NCBI RefSeq assembly: GCF_024721115.1
Contig: NZ_JAMDHK010000001.1
Location: forward strand, 124,001-188,000
DNA from: Salipiger pentaromativorans
GTDB taxonomy: Bacteria; Pseudomonadota; Alphaproteobacteria; Rhodobacterales; Rhodobacteraceae
Reading direction: 5' to 3'
Length of the DNA stretch: 64,000 nt
The number at the start of each line of letters is the position of its first letter. Position 1 is the stretch's first letter. The notes below the pieces were generated by a model. It made no database searches, was not told the origin of the DNA, and was given only the letters and a program-made list of their open reading frames with translations. A program made the translations under genes and the position numbers. Below, piece by piece: positions 29,442 through 38,255 of the stretch.

Positions 29442-31499
29442 TCATGATCCGCCCCCCAGCGTGACGATCAGATTGCCGTCGCCATCCTGGGTGGCCCGGT
29501 CGCCCGGTTCCAGCACCAGCGTGCAGTCCATCTGCTCGACAATCGCCGGGCCGGTGAGCGTGGCCTCGGGCGGCAGAAAATCGCGCCAGTAGACCGGCGT
29601 GTCGGTCCAGCTCTCGAAATAGACCCTGCGCGTGCCGGTCCGCGCCTCGGCCAGCGTGGCCTTGCGGCCCGCCGCGTCGATCAGCGCCGAGAGGTCGATC
29701 TCCGGGCGGCGGCCGATCACCGAGGTGTTGAGATTGACCAGCGCCGGGCGGATTTCCGGCAGGCGCACCTGGAAGCGGCGGAAATAGGCCTCCTCGAAGA
29801 GCGCTTGCAGATCGTCGCGTGTGGGCGTGGCGGAGGCGAGCGGGACGCGCAGCAGATGGGTCTGGCCGATGAAGCGCATCTCAACCGAATGGGTCACGTG
29901 CAGCTCGGCGATCTCGACCCGCTCGCGGGCGATGGCGGCGCGGCCCTCCCCGGTCTGGCGTGCGAAGAGCGCATGCACCTCCTCCATGTCGCAGACATCG
30001 AGCGGCTTGTTCACCGTGGCGACGTAATCGTGGCGCAGATCGGCGACGATGCAGCCCAGAGCGTTGGTGATGCCCGGGCGCGCGGGCACCAGCACGCGCG
30101 GCACGCCCAGCTCGCGGGCGATGGCGCAGGCATGCAGCGGCCCGGCGCCGCCGAAGGCGAAGAGCGCGAAATCGCGCGGGTCTTCGCCCAGCGAAACGGA
30201 GACCATGCGCACCGCATCGGCCATCTTCGCCGTGGCGATGCGCAGCACCGCCGCCGCCGCCTCTGTCGCATCGAGCCCCAGCCGGTCGCCGAGCGTTTCG
30301 GCAAAGGCGGCGCGGATCGTCTCCAGCGACACCCCTCCGGCGCCGGTGTTCAGCCGCTCCGGGTTCATCCGTCCAAGCAGCATATTGGCATCCGAGATTG
30401 TCGGCTCCGTGCCGCCCTTGCCGTAGCAGATCGGTCCCGGCACCGAGCCCGCGCTTTCCGGCCCCACCTGCAACAGCCCCGCCGCATCGACCCGCGCGAT
30501 GGAGCCGCCGCCCGCGCCCACGGTGCGCACATCGACCATGGGCACATGGATCGGCATGGCGTATTCGATCTCGATCTCGTGGCTCACCGCCGGGTCGGCG
30601 CCCCGGATCATCGCCACATCGGTGCTGGTGCCGCCCATATCGTAGGTCAGCAGGTCCGGGATGCCCGCGCGGCGCCCGGTATAGGCCGCCGCCATCACGC
30701 CGGAGGCCGGGCCGGACATCACCGTCTTGGCGGCCTCCTCCGCCACCACCCGTGCCGAGACCATGCCGCCATTGCCGTTCATCACCAGCAGGTCGCGCCC
30801 GTAACCGCGCTCCGACAGCCGGTCGGCCAGCCGCTCCACATAGCGGCGCAGCAGCGGCTGCACCGAGGCGTTGACCGCCGCCGTCACCCCGCGCTCGTAT
30901 TCGCGGCTTTCCGAAATCAGCGCGTGGCCGAGGGTGATATTGCCGTTGGGCCAGATCTCGCGGGCGATCTCTCCGGCGCGGATCTCATGCGCGGGGTTGG
31001 CATAGGCGTGCAGGAAATGAATCACCAGCGCCTCGCAGCCCTTTTCCACCAGTGCGAACAGCGCGACGCGCAGGGCGTCTTCGTCGAGCGGCAGATAGAC
31101 GCTGCCATCGGCCAGCAGCCGCTCGGGGATCTCCAGCCGCAGGTCGCGCGGGATGATCGGGCGGAACTGGCCGGTCATGCCATAGGCATGCGGCCTTGTG
31201 CGGCGGCCGAGCTCCAGCACGTCGCGGAACCCCTGCGTGGTGATCAGCCCGGTCTTGCAGAGCCGACGCTCCAGCACCGCGTTGGTGGTGGTGGTGGTGC
31301 CGTGCACGATGAGATCCAGCGCGGCGGCATCGACCGAGGCCGCATCCAGCGCCGCCAGCACCCCCATCGCCTGATTGTCGAGCGTGGTCGGCACCTTGGC
31401 GAGTTTCACCGCCGCGGCGCGGCTGTCATAGAACACCAGATCGGTGAAGGTGCCGCCCACGTCGATCCCGGCAAAGGCGCCGGTCAGCTCGTCTGTCAT
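29442..31499 (-). CDS. Hydantoinase A / 5-oxoprolinase-type ATPase subunit
   Basis: 685-residue HyuA-family protein, the ATP-using subunit of ATP-dependent lactam/imide hydrolases. ASKHA-type nucleotide-binding motifs are visible: GIDVGGTFTD (11-20), HGTTTTTNAV (66-75), DMGGTSTDVAMI (287-298) and the later FAFGGAGPLHA. The ATG at 31499 overlaps the TGA of the molybdenum hydroxylase gene (ATGA), indicating translational coupling and a shared job. Known relatives hydrolyse 5-oxoproline or hydantoins, or carboxylate acetophenone or acetone. The context, with a ring hydroxylase and a ring reductase, favours ATP-driven opening of a lactam; that is inference. Confidence 0.9.
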   Translation of the reverse strand: MTDELTGAFAGIDVGGTFTDLVFYDSRAAAVKLAKVPTTLDNQAMGVLAALDAASVDAAALDLIVHGTTTTTNAVLERRLCKTGLITTQGFRDVLELGRRTRPHAYGMTGQFRPIIPRDLRLEIPERLLADGSVYLPLDEDALRVALFALVEKGCEALVIHFLHAYANPAHEIRAGEIAREIWPNGNITLGHALISESREYERGVTAAVNASVQPLLRRYVERLADRLSERGYGRDLLVMNGNGGMVSARVVAEEAAKTVMSGPASGVMAAAYTGRRAGIPDLLTYDMGGTSTDVAMIRGADPAVSHEIEIEYAMPIHVPMVDVRTVGAGGGSIARVDAAGLLQVGPESAGSVPGPICYGKGGTEPTISDANMLLGRMNPERLNTGAGGVSLETIRAAFAETLGDRLGLDATEAAAAVLRIATAKMADAVRMVSVSLGEDPRDFALFAFGGAGPLHACAIARELGVPRVLVPARPGITNALGCIVADLRHDYVATVNKPLDVCDMEEVHALFARQTGEGRAAIARERVEIAELHVTHSVEMRFIGQTHLLRVPLASATPTRDDLQALFEEAYFRRFQVRLPEIRPALVNLNTSVIGRRPEIDLSALIDAAGRKATLAEARTGTRRVYFESWTDTPVYWRDFLPPEATLTGPAIVEQMDCTLVLEPGDRATQDGDGNLIVTLGGGS

Positions 31500-34207
31500 G
31501 TGGTCCTCGACAGGATGGCCGCGCGGATCTTGTCCGGGGTCGCGGGCAGATGGTGGATGCGCGCGCCCGTGGCATGGGCGATGGCGTTCAGCACGGCGGG
31601 CGCGGTGGGGATGAGGCAATGCTCGCCCAACCCCTTGGCGCCGTAAGGCCCGTGCGCGTCGCCGCTCTCGACGATCAGCGTGTCGATGGGGGGCACGTCG
31701 CCGATGGTGGGGATGAGGTAATCGTGCAGGTTCTCGGTGCGGCCCGGCAGGAATTCCTCCATCAGCGCCATGCCGATGCCCTGCGCCACGCCGCCCTCGA
31801 TCTGGCCCTCGACCAGCAGCGGGTTGATGGCCTTGCCGACATCATGCGCCGCCACAATACGCCGCAGCTTCACCGTGCCAAGCGCCATATCGACCTCCAG
31901 TTCGCAGATCTGCGCGGCGGTGCCGAAGACGGCGTAGGGGTCGCCCTGCCCGTTCGCGTCGAGCGGCGTGGTCGGTGGATCGTAGCTCTCGATAGCCTCC
32001 AGCGCATAAGGCGCGCCCGGCGGCAGCTCGACCCGCACGGTGGTGCCCCCGTCGGTGAGCAGGATGCCCTCTTCGGTGAACGCAATCTCGGCGGCGTCCG
32101 AGACATTGCCCAGCCGCAGGATCTGCGCCCGCAGCGCTTCGCCGCAAAGCCGGGCGGCATTGCCGGAGATATAGGTCTGGCGGCTGGCAGATGTCTTGCC
32201 CGCATCGGGGGTGATGTCGGTATCCGGCCCCACCCGCGTCACGGCGGAGACCGGCACGCCCAGGGCCTCGGCAAAGATCTGGGTGATGACCGTGTTCGAG
32301 CCCTGCCCGATGTCCACCGCACCCTGATGCAGCATCAGCATGCCCTCTGCCGTCACCCCCGCGCGGATGGTCGAGGGGTTCGACATCGAGGTGTTGCCGC
32401 AGCCATACCAGCCCGCCGCCACGCCGACCCCCCGCTTGCGGTCCTCATGGCTGGCGTTGAACGCCGCCACCTCGGCTTGCGCCCTGTCCCAATGCGGTTT
32501 CAGCGCGTCGAGACAGGCGTCGATGCCCATGCCGGTGTCAAAGACCTGCCCGGTCACGGTCGGATCGCCGTTCACCAGGCAGTTGCGGCGGCGGAAGTCC
32601 AGCCGGTCGAGGCCCAACTTTTCGGCCAGCATGTCGTAGAGCTGCTCCTGCGCCAGCGCCGATTGCGGCACGCCGAAGCCGCGAAAGGCCCCGGCGGGCG
32701 CGGTGTTGGTGTGAATCCCCGCGCTTTTCGCCTGATAATTCGGCGTCCGGTACGGCCCGCTGGCGTGGATCGGCACGCGGTTCGCCACGGTCGGCCCCCA
32801 GCTCGCATAGGCGCCGGTGTTGAACACGCCGTCAAAGCGTGCGGCGACGATATGGCCATCGGCATCGGCGCCGATCTCCATCACCATGTCCGAGGGGTGG
32901 CGCTTGGTCGAGGTCGAGATCGACTCGCCCCGCGTATAGGCGATGCGGACCGGGCGGTTCAGATGCCAGGCGGCCAGTGCCACATAGGGCTGCGCGGTGA
33001 GATCCAGCTTGGAGCCGAAGCCGCCGCCCACCGCCGTGGGCAGGATGCGCACCGCCTCGGGCGCGAGCCCCATGATCGTGGCGATGCCGTCGCGGTTCAT
33101 ATAGGGCGCCTGGGTGCAGCAGGAAATCTCGATCCGGTCCCCGACCCGGCGGGCCGAGGCCGCCTCGGGCTCGATATAGCCATGCTCGATGAAACCGGTG
33201 GAGAAGCGGCCCGAGACCACATGCGCGGCACCCTTCAGCGCGGCATCGGCATCGCCGCGCGCCACATAGCCCCGGCACATGACGTTTTCGGCGCGGCTCT
33301 GGTGCAGTTGCGCGGCGCTCTCGGCCCCCTCCGGGGTGAGGATCGCGGGCCGTTCCTCCCACTCGACCGGAAACGCTGCCATGGCGTCGAGCGCCTCCTG
33401 CGTGCCGACCACCGCCGCCACCGCCTCGCCCTTGAATCGCGCCTCGCCCTCGGCAAAGACCGGCTGGTCTTCGAAACCGGGGATGACGCCGAAACGGTTC
33501 TCGCCGGGGATGTCGGCGGCGGTGAGGATCAGGTCGAGCCCGTTGGCCTCGCGAAACGCCTCAAGATCGCCGAAACGAAAGGTCGCCCGGTGATAGGGCG
33601 AGCGGATCACCCGCACCACCAGCGCGTCGCTGGGCGCCACATCATCACCGAAGCGCTCCTCGCCGGAGAGTTTAGGCCCGCCGTCGAGCCGAGCGATGGG
33701 CGCGCCCACGCCGCCCTCGGTCAGCGGTTCGGTGCCGGACGCATCGAGCACCGCCGCGACGATCTTGCGATACCCCGTGCAGCGGCAGAGCACGCCACCG
33801 AGCGCATCCGCGACATTCTCCTCGCTCAGTGCCGCCCCCGAGCGCAGCAGCGCCACCGCCGAGACCATCATGCCGGGCGTGCAGATCCCGCATTGCGCCG
33901 CCTGATGGCGCTGAAAGCTCTGCGCCAGCCGCGCCGCGTCGCGATCCGCCGCCACAAGCCCGGCCTGGGTTTCCACCGCGCAGCCCTGCACCTGCCCCGC
34001 CGCCATCAGGCAGGAACAGACCGGCGCGCCATCGACCAGCACCGTGCAGGCGCCGCAATCGCCCGCGTTGCAGCCGACCTTGACGTCCTTCGCCCCGGCC
34101 ACCTCGCGCAGCACATCCGACAGCCGCGCCGTGGCCTCGGCGGGCACGGTGACCTCGGCGCCGTTGAGGACAAAGCCGATATGGCCCTGCGGTGCATCAA
34201 GCGACAT
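31496..34207 (-). CDS. Molybdenum hydroxylase: fused 2Fe-2S + molybdopterin subunit
   Basis: 903-residue xanthine dehydrogenase-family enzyme in which the iron-sulfur and molybdopterin parts are one chain. The first 2Fe-2S cluster is plant-type (Cys46, 51, 54, 66) and the second is CGIC...CRC (Cys106, 109, 141, 143). The Moco domain starts near residue 165, with motifs AVGGGFGSK, GAFRGFGVPQ and VDIGQGSNT. The catalytic base is Glu862 in GAKGLGE. No signal peptide, so it is cytosolic. It overlaps the FAD-subunit gene upstream by 11 bp and hyuA downstream by 4 bp. Such enzymes insert water-derived oxygen next to ring nitrogen, or oxidise aldehydes; substrate is not determined. Confidence 0.92.
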   Translation of the reverse strand: MSLDAPQGHIGFVLNGAEVTVPAEATARLSDVLREVAGAKDVKVGCNAGDCGACTVLVDGAPVCSCLMAAGQVQGCAVETQAGLVAADRDAARLAQSFQRHQAAQCGICTPGMMVSAVALLRSGAALSEENVADALGGVLCRCTGYRKIVAAVLDASGTEPLTEGGVGAPIARLDGGPKLSGEERFGDDVAPSDALVVRVIRSPYHRATFRFGDLEAFREANGLDLILTAADIPGENRFGVIPGFEDQPVFAEGEARFKGEAVAAVVGTQEALDAMAAFPVEWEERPAILTPEGAESAAQLHQSRAENVMCRGYVARGDADAALKGAAHVVSGRFSTGFIEHGYIEPEAASARRVGDRIEISCCTQAPYMNRDGIATIMGLAPEAVRILPTAVGGGFGSKLDLTAQPYVALAAWHLNRPVRIAYTRGESISTSTKRHPSDMVMEIGADADGHIVAARFDGVFNTGAYASWGPTVANRVPIHASGPYRTPNYQAKSAGIHTNTAPAGAFRGFGVPQSALAQEQLYDMLAEKLGLDRLDFRRRNCLVNGDPTVTGQVFDTGMGIDACLDALKPHWDRAQAEVAAFNASHEDRKRGVGVAAGWYGCGNTSMSNPSTIRAGVTAEGMLMLHQGAVDIGQGSNTVITQIFAEALGVPVSAVTRVGPDTDITPDAGKTSASRQTYISGNAARLCGEALRAQILRLGNVSDAAEIAFTEEGILLTDGGTTVRVELPPGAPYALEAIESYDPPTTPLDANGQGDPYAVFGTAAQICELEVDMALGTVKLRRIVAAHDVGKAINPLLVEGQIEGGVAQGIGMALMEEFLPGRTENLHDYLIPTIGDVPPIDTLIVESGDAHGPYGAKGLGEHCLIPTAPAVLNAIAHATGARIHHLPATPDKIRAAILSRTT

Positions 34208-35039
34208 GAGCGGCCTCCTCTGCCATGGCGTCCACGAGCGTGCGGGTCACAAGTATGCGAACCGCCTCGTCGCGATAGGCCGCCGGCGCCCGGACATCGC
34301 CGATGGGCGCCAGCTCTGGAAACGGATAGTCCTGCGCGATTTCGGGCACGTCCGAAAGGCGCTTGCCGCTCAGGACGGATTCCAGATCGGGCAGCCGCCG
34401 CGCCGCCGGCGAACAGGCGCCCACGGCGATGCGCGCGCGCGCGATGCGGCCCGCCTCCGTCTCGACCGTCGCCGCGACCATGGCGATGGAGATCACCAGA
34501 TAGCGCCGCGCCCCGAGCTTGCGAAACGCCCCCCGCCCTTCGGCGGCGGGCACATGCACCGCGGTCACGATCTCGCCCGGGCGCAGCGCGGTGGCGCGCG
34601 GGCCGGTGATGAAGGCGTCGAGCGGCAGCCGCCGCGTGCCCGTCTCCGATTGCAGCGCGACCTCGGCATCCAGCGCCAGCAGCGCCGGCACCCCGTCCGC
34701 CGCCGGAGAGGCGTTGCAGAGATTGCCCGCCACCGTACCCGCGTTCTGGATCTGCACCGACCCGACCTCGCGCGCGGCGGCCCGGAGCCCGTCGAAGAGC
34801 GGCGGCAGATCGGCCCGCAGCAGCTCGCTCCAGGTGGTCGCGGCGCCGATACGCCAGCCCTCCGGCCCGGAGGTCACGCCGCGCAGCCCGGCAACGCGCG
34901 TCAGATCGACCATCTCGCCGGGCGGCGGGCCATCGCGCAGCGCCGGATATAGATCGGTTCCACCCGCCAGCACCACCGCTCCGGGCGCCCGCATCAGGGC
35001 CAGCGCGGCGTCGAGCGATTCGGGACGATGCAAGGACAT
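34197..35039 (-). CDS. Molybdenum hydroxylase FAD subunit
   Basis: 280-residue FAD-binding medium subunit (CoxM/XdhB type) that passes electrons from the iron-sulfur clusters of the catalytic subunit to an acceptor. FAD-contact motifs are visible: VVLAGGTDLYPALRDG (about 22-37) and AGTVAGNLCNASPAADGVPALLAL (about 99-122), with the C-terminal CO-dehydrogenase flavoprotein domain after about 175. GGAG precedes ATG 35039. It is the first gene of the leftward arm of a divergon; its promoter region holds a 16-bp palindrome only 40 bp from the start codon. Confidence 0.92.
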   Translation of the reverse strand: MSLHRPESLDAALALMRAPGAVVLAGGTDLYPALRDGPPPGEMVDLTRVAGLRGVTSGPEGWRIGAATTWSELLRADLPPLFDGLRAAAREVGSVQIQNAGTVAGNLCNASPAADGVPALLALDAEVALQSETGTRRLPLDAFITGPRATALRPGEIVTAVHVPAAEGRGAFRKLGARRYLVISIAMVAATVETEAGRIARARIAVGACSPAARRLPDLESVLSGKRLSDVPEIAQDYPFPELAPIGDVRAPAAYRDEAVRILVTRTLVDAMAEEAAHVA

Positions 35040-35078
35040 GGCGAGTCTCCGGGCTTGTCGCTTGGACGAGTCTTTTCA

Positions 35079-35094
35079 TTCGTATGCAAACGAA
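35079..35094. promoter_or_regulatory. Operator-like palindrome, copy 1
   Basis: TTCGTATGCAAACGAA: outer arms TTCGT / ACGAA around a 6-base centre, 40 bp upstream of the leftward FAD-subunit start. Only one base differs from the copy at 35250-35265. Probable binding site of the cluster's MarR-type regulator (inference). Confidence 0.75.
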
Positions 35095-35249
35095 GATACC
35101 CGCAGCCTATGAGCGCGGCGCGGAACCTGTCAATCCGCTTGCACGCGGCATGCCCCGCCGCCGCGCGGAATGCTGAAATTCTCACCACGGCGCCGGCCCG
35201 CCCCCGCCCCCGCCCTGCCGCCGCTTGACAGAAAGCCCCCGAACATGCG

Positions 35250-35265
35250 TTCGTATACAAACGAA
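35250..35265. promoter_or_regulatory. Operator-like palindrome, copy 2
   Basis: TTCGTATACAAACGAA, 35 bp upstream of the rightward reductase start. Same 16-bp motif as copy 1 except A for G in the centre; the two centres are 171 bp apart. A TTGACA hexamer at 35225-35230 lies just upstream, so the site would cover the -10 region of a rightward promoter. Confidence 0.75.
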
Positions 35266-35300
35266 TTGACGCCACCAGGCCAGCGACAGGAGCCCGCGAC

Positions 35301-36818
35301 GTGACGGCTGAGACGTCTTCAGTGAACCGCAGCGGCCCGGACCGTCCGGAGAAGATTCGCTGCGACGCCTGCCCGGTGATGTGCTTCATCGCCGAGGGCC
35401 GCGCCGGCGCCTGCGACCGCTACGCCAACGAGGGCGGCACGCTGGTGCGGCTCGACCCGCTGACCATCCTGCAAAACCGCGCCGACGAAGACATCGCGCT
35501 GGTCCCGTTTCTCGAACATGAATGGGACGGCGACATCGTGTCGGGCGAAGAGACCTTCATCACCGCAGTGGGCTCCGGCACGACCTATCCCGATTACAAG
35601 CCCGCGCCCTTCATCGTCGCCTCCAAGGCGGCGGATGCGGATATGATCACCGTGGTGACCGAGGGGATCTTTTCCTATTGCGGCGCCAAGGTGAAGATCG
35701 ACACCGACCGGCATCTGGGCAGCGAATGCGCCTGGGTGCGCGCCGAAGGCGAGGTGATCGGCCATGTGACCACCTCGGAATACGGCAGCCAGATGCTGAG
35801 CCTCGGCGGGGTCAATCACCTCACCGGCGGCTCCAAGAAAGAGGGCCGCGCGACCTGCGCCGCGCTGCTGGCGCTATGCAATGGCGAAAGCGTCGCGCTG
35901 AGCATCGACAATGGCGCAGAGCTGGAGATTGCCGCCGGGCAGGCACCGGTGGTCAATGGCCAGCGTGAAGAGCGCATGCGCGTGGGCTGCGGCTCGGCCA
36001 CGGTGGGCATGTTCGCGGCGCAGTGGAAGGGGCTGGTGGACGAGGTTGTCGTGGTCGATGATCATATCACCGGCGTGATGTCCGAACATCAGGCGGGCAA
36101 GGTGATCGGCTGGCGCCCCACGGGGATCAAGATCAACGGGCGCCGCTCCACCCCGGGGCGCTATTTCCAGGTGGCCGAGCCCGGCACCGGCTGGGGCGGC
36201 ACCGATCTGACCGACCCGCTGACGATCCTGGGGCCGTGGAAGACCGGAATCGCCTGGCCCGGCCTGTCGCTGCTCATGGTCTCGACCACCGGCGAGCACG
36301 CCGCTTATTACGAACTGGATGACGATCTGCGCCCGGTTCAGCAGGAGATGCCGGCGCGGTTGCGGCCCTCGGTCCGGCGGATCGAGGAGAATTGCGAACC
36401 CTCCTTGGCCTCGGTGCTGTTCATGGCCGGCGCCGGCGGCTCGCTGCGCTCCGGCGTCACCGAGAACCCCGTCGGCCTGACGCGCTCGGTGCAGTCGCGG
36501 CTCACCCGGGTGACCTGCGGCGGCGCGCCGGTGATGATGTGGCCCGGCGGCGGCATCACCTTCATGTCGGACGTGACGCAGATGCCGAAGAACGCCTTCG
36601 GCTACGTGCCGACCCCGGCGCTGGTCGCCCCCATCGAATTCACCATGACGCGCGCCGATTATCAGGCGCTTGGCGGACATATGGATTACGTGATGCCGCT
36701 GGAGGACGCACTGAAGGGCGTTACCGGACGGCAGAGCGATCACCGGCTCTCCGGACGCCGCGCCGAAAGCCGCAAGTCGGGCGCGCCCTGGCCGCTGCCC
36801 GGGGAGCGCCGGGAATGA
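35301..36818 (+). CDS. 6-hydroxynicotinate reductase-like iron-sulfur protein
   Basis: 505-residue soluble protein matching the family annotated from the Eubacterium barkeri 6-hydroxynicotinate reductase, which reduces the hydroxylated pyridine ring with Fe-S clusters and a covalent flavin. The N-terminus carries CX2CX3CX9C (Cys21, 24, 28, 38), a likely [4Fe-4S] site. Further cysteines at 127, 143, 186, 193 and 230 could hold more clusters. The start is a GTG with AGGAG 9 bases upstream. Its TGA overlaps the next ATG. It heads the rightward arm of the divergon, facing a molybdenum hydroxylase as in nicotinate clusters; the true substrate may differ. Confidence 0.8.
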   Translation: MTAETSSVNRSGPDRPEKIRCDACPVMCFIAEGRAGACDRYANEGGTLVRLDPLTILQNRADEDIALVPFLEHEWDGDIVSGEETFITAVGSGTTYPDYKPAPFIVASKAADADMITVVTEGIFSYCGAKVKIDTDRHLGSECAWVRAEGEVIGHVTTSEYGSQMLSLGGVNHLTGGSKKEGRATCAALLALCNGESVALSIDNGAELEIAAGQAPVVNGQREERMRVGCGSATVGMFAAQWKGLVDEVVVVDDHITGVMSEHQAGKVIGWRPTGIKINGRRSTPGRYFQVAEPGTGWGGTDLTDPLTILGPWKTGIAWPGLSLLMVSTTGEHAAYYELDDDLRPVQQEMPARLRPSVRRIEENCEPSLASVLFMAGAGGSLRSGVTENPVGLTRSVQSRLTRVTCGGAPVMMWPGGGITFMSDVTQMPKNAFGYVPTPALVAPIEFTMTRADYQALGGHMDYVMPLEDALKGVTGRQSDHRLSGRRAESRKSGAPWPLPGERRE

Positions 36819-37678
36819 GCTTTCACGAGGCGCCCATCGTGCGGATGGCCCGGGATGGCCGGATGCGGCTGAGCCACGGCCCCATCGACGTGATCGTGAC
36901 CGCCGAGGGCCCGGCCGAGGCGGCCCGCGCCGCGCTGCGCCGGGCGCATGTGGCTTTCGATCCGGTGCTGAACGATCTTTGCGCCGAACTGCCCCGGCTG
37001 CGCGCGGCGCAGGGGCCGGCGCCACGCGGCGCCGTCGCCCGCCGGATGCAGCGCGCGACCGATCGTTTCGCGCCCGCCTTCGTGACGCCGATGGCGGCGG
37101 TGGCCGGGGCGATCGCCGATCACCTGCTTGCAGCGATGCTGATCCCCGGCCACGGGCTCGAGCGCGCGCATGTGAACAATGGCGGCGACATCGCGCTCTG
37201 GACCGGCGCCGCGCCGCTGCGGCTGGCGGTCTGCGAAGACCCGCTGACCCGCGCCCCCGGCGCCCGTGCCACCATCGCCGCCGGCGCCGGCATCGGCGGC
37301 GTGGCGACCTCGGGCTGGCGCGGGCGGTCCCAGTCGCTGGGCATCGCCGATGCGGTCACCGTGCTGGCGCGCGACGCGGCGCAGGCCGATGCCGCCGCCA
37401 CGCTGATCGCCAATGCGGTGGACCTGCCCGGCCACCCCGCCATCGCGCGCCGGCCCGCCTCGGCCCTCGCGCCCGACAGCGATCTGGGCGACCGCCCGGT
37501 CACGGTCGCGGTCGGCCCGCTGGGCGCGGCCGAGATCCGCAAGGCGCTGGACGCCGGGCGGACATTGGCCGAAGAGTACAGCAGCCGGGGTCTCCTCCAT
37601 GCCGCCTGCCTTGCGCTGGCCGGCGAACGGGTGGTGCTCGGGTCCATGATTGCCGAAAAGGAGCCATGCCATGGCTGA
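36815..37678 (+). CDS. UPF0280 family protein, ApbE-like fold
   Basis: 287-residue protein of the UPF0280 family, which is grouped with ApbE-like flavin transferases. Two ApbE-like segments are visible: VNNGGDIALW (120-129; compare the NxGGD nucleotide site) and ATSGW...ADAVTV (164-183; compare the metal-binding TSG and VTV blocks). Unlike typical ApbE it has no lipoprotein or export signal, so it would act in the cytosol. Its ATG overlaps the reductase stop (ATGA), tying the two proteins together. Since the characterised reductase carries a covalent flavin, a role as its dedicated flavin transferase is plausible but unproved. It overlaps the next gene by 8 bp. Confidence 0.8.
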   Translation: MSFHEAPIVRMARDGRMRLSHGPIDVIVTAEGPAEAARAALRRAHVAFDPVLNDLCAELPRLRAAQGPAPRGAVARRMQRATDRFAPAFVTPMAAVAGAIADHLLAAMLIPGHGLERAHVNNGGDIALWTGAAPLRLAVCEDPLTRAPGARATIAAGAGIGGVATSGWRGRSQSLGIADAVTVLARDAAQADAAATLIANAVDLPGHPAIARRPASALAPDSDLGDRPVTVAVGPLGAAEIRKALDAGRTLAEEYSSRGLLHAACLALAGERVVLGSMIAEKEPCHG

Positions 37679-38255
37679 CGTCAAACTCCGCAAGACGCTG
37701 ATTCAGGTCGAGACCATCTATCACGAGGGCGGTCCCGCCCCCGAGGTGCCGCAGAAACGCGCCGCCGCGCTTGCGGTCATCGAAAACCCCTTCGCCGGCG
37801 GCTACACCGAGGACATCGCGCCGTTCATGAAGGATCTGGAACCCCTGGGGGTGCAGATGGCTGGCGAGCTGATCGCCGCGCTCGGCGGCGACGCGACGGC
37901 AATCGAGGGCTATGGCAAGGGCGCCATCGTCGGGGTGAACGGCGAGGTCGAACATGGCGCGCTCTGGCATGTGCCCGGCGGCTATGCGATGCGCGATTCC
38001 ATCGAGAAGAGCATGGCCATCGTGCCCTCGACCAAGAAGGTCGGCGCGGCGGGCACACGGCTCGACGTGCCGGTGACCCATACCAACGCCTCTTACGTGC
38101 GCTCGCATTACGATGCGGTCGAGGTCGGCATCCCCGACGCCCCGCGCCCCGACGAACTGGTGCTGGTGCTGGTGATGACCACCGGCGGCCGGGTGCATGC
38201 CCGTGTCGGCGGCCTGACGAAAGAGGACGTCAAGGGCGAGGACGGATTGCGGTGA
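37671..38255 (+). CDS. DUF1185 'amino acid synthesis' family protein, copy 1
   Basis: 194-residue DUF1185 protein. The family has a solved structure with a chorismate-mutase-like (YjgF-type) trimeric fold, and databases call it 'amino acid synthesis', but no reaction is established. Conserved blocks are AVIENPFAGGYTEDI, EGYGKGAIVG, VPSTKKVG, THTNASYVRSHYDA and PDAPRPDE. AAAGGAG precedes ATG 37671, which lies inside the end of the UPF0280 gene. It overlaps its paralogue downstream by 4 bp. Compared with copy 2 it keeps a longer N-terminus (MADVKLRKTLIQ) and similar core; the two probably assemble together. Confidence 0.85.
   Translation: MADVKLRKTLIQVETIYHEGGPAPEVPQKRAAALAVIENPFAGGYTEDIAPFMKDLEPLGVQMAGELIAALGGDATAIEGYGKGAIVGVNGEVEHGALWHVPGGYAMRDSIEKSMAIVPSTKKVGAAGTRLDVPVTHTNASYVRSHYDAVEVGIPDAPRPDELVLVLVMTTGGRVHARVGGLTKEDVKGEDGLR

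Noticed and set aside
31550-34609. 1019-residue forward open frame over the molybdenum hydroxylase genes
   Set aside because: Antisense to motif-bearing Moco and FAD subunits; composition is that of a shadow.
35225-35259. TTGACA...TATACA as a complete sigma-70 promoter
   Set aside because: Spacing is about 23 bases, too long for a standard promoter; only the hexamer is mentioned.
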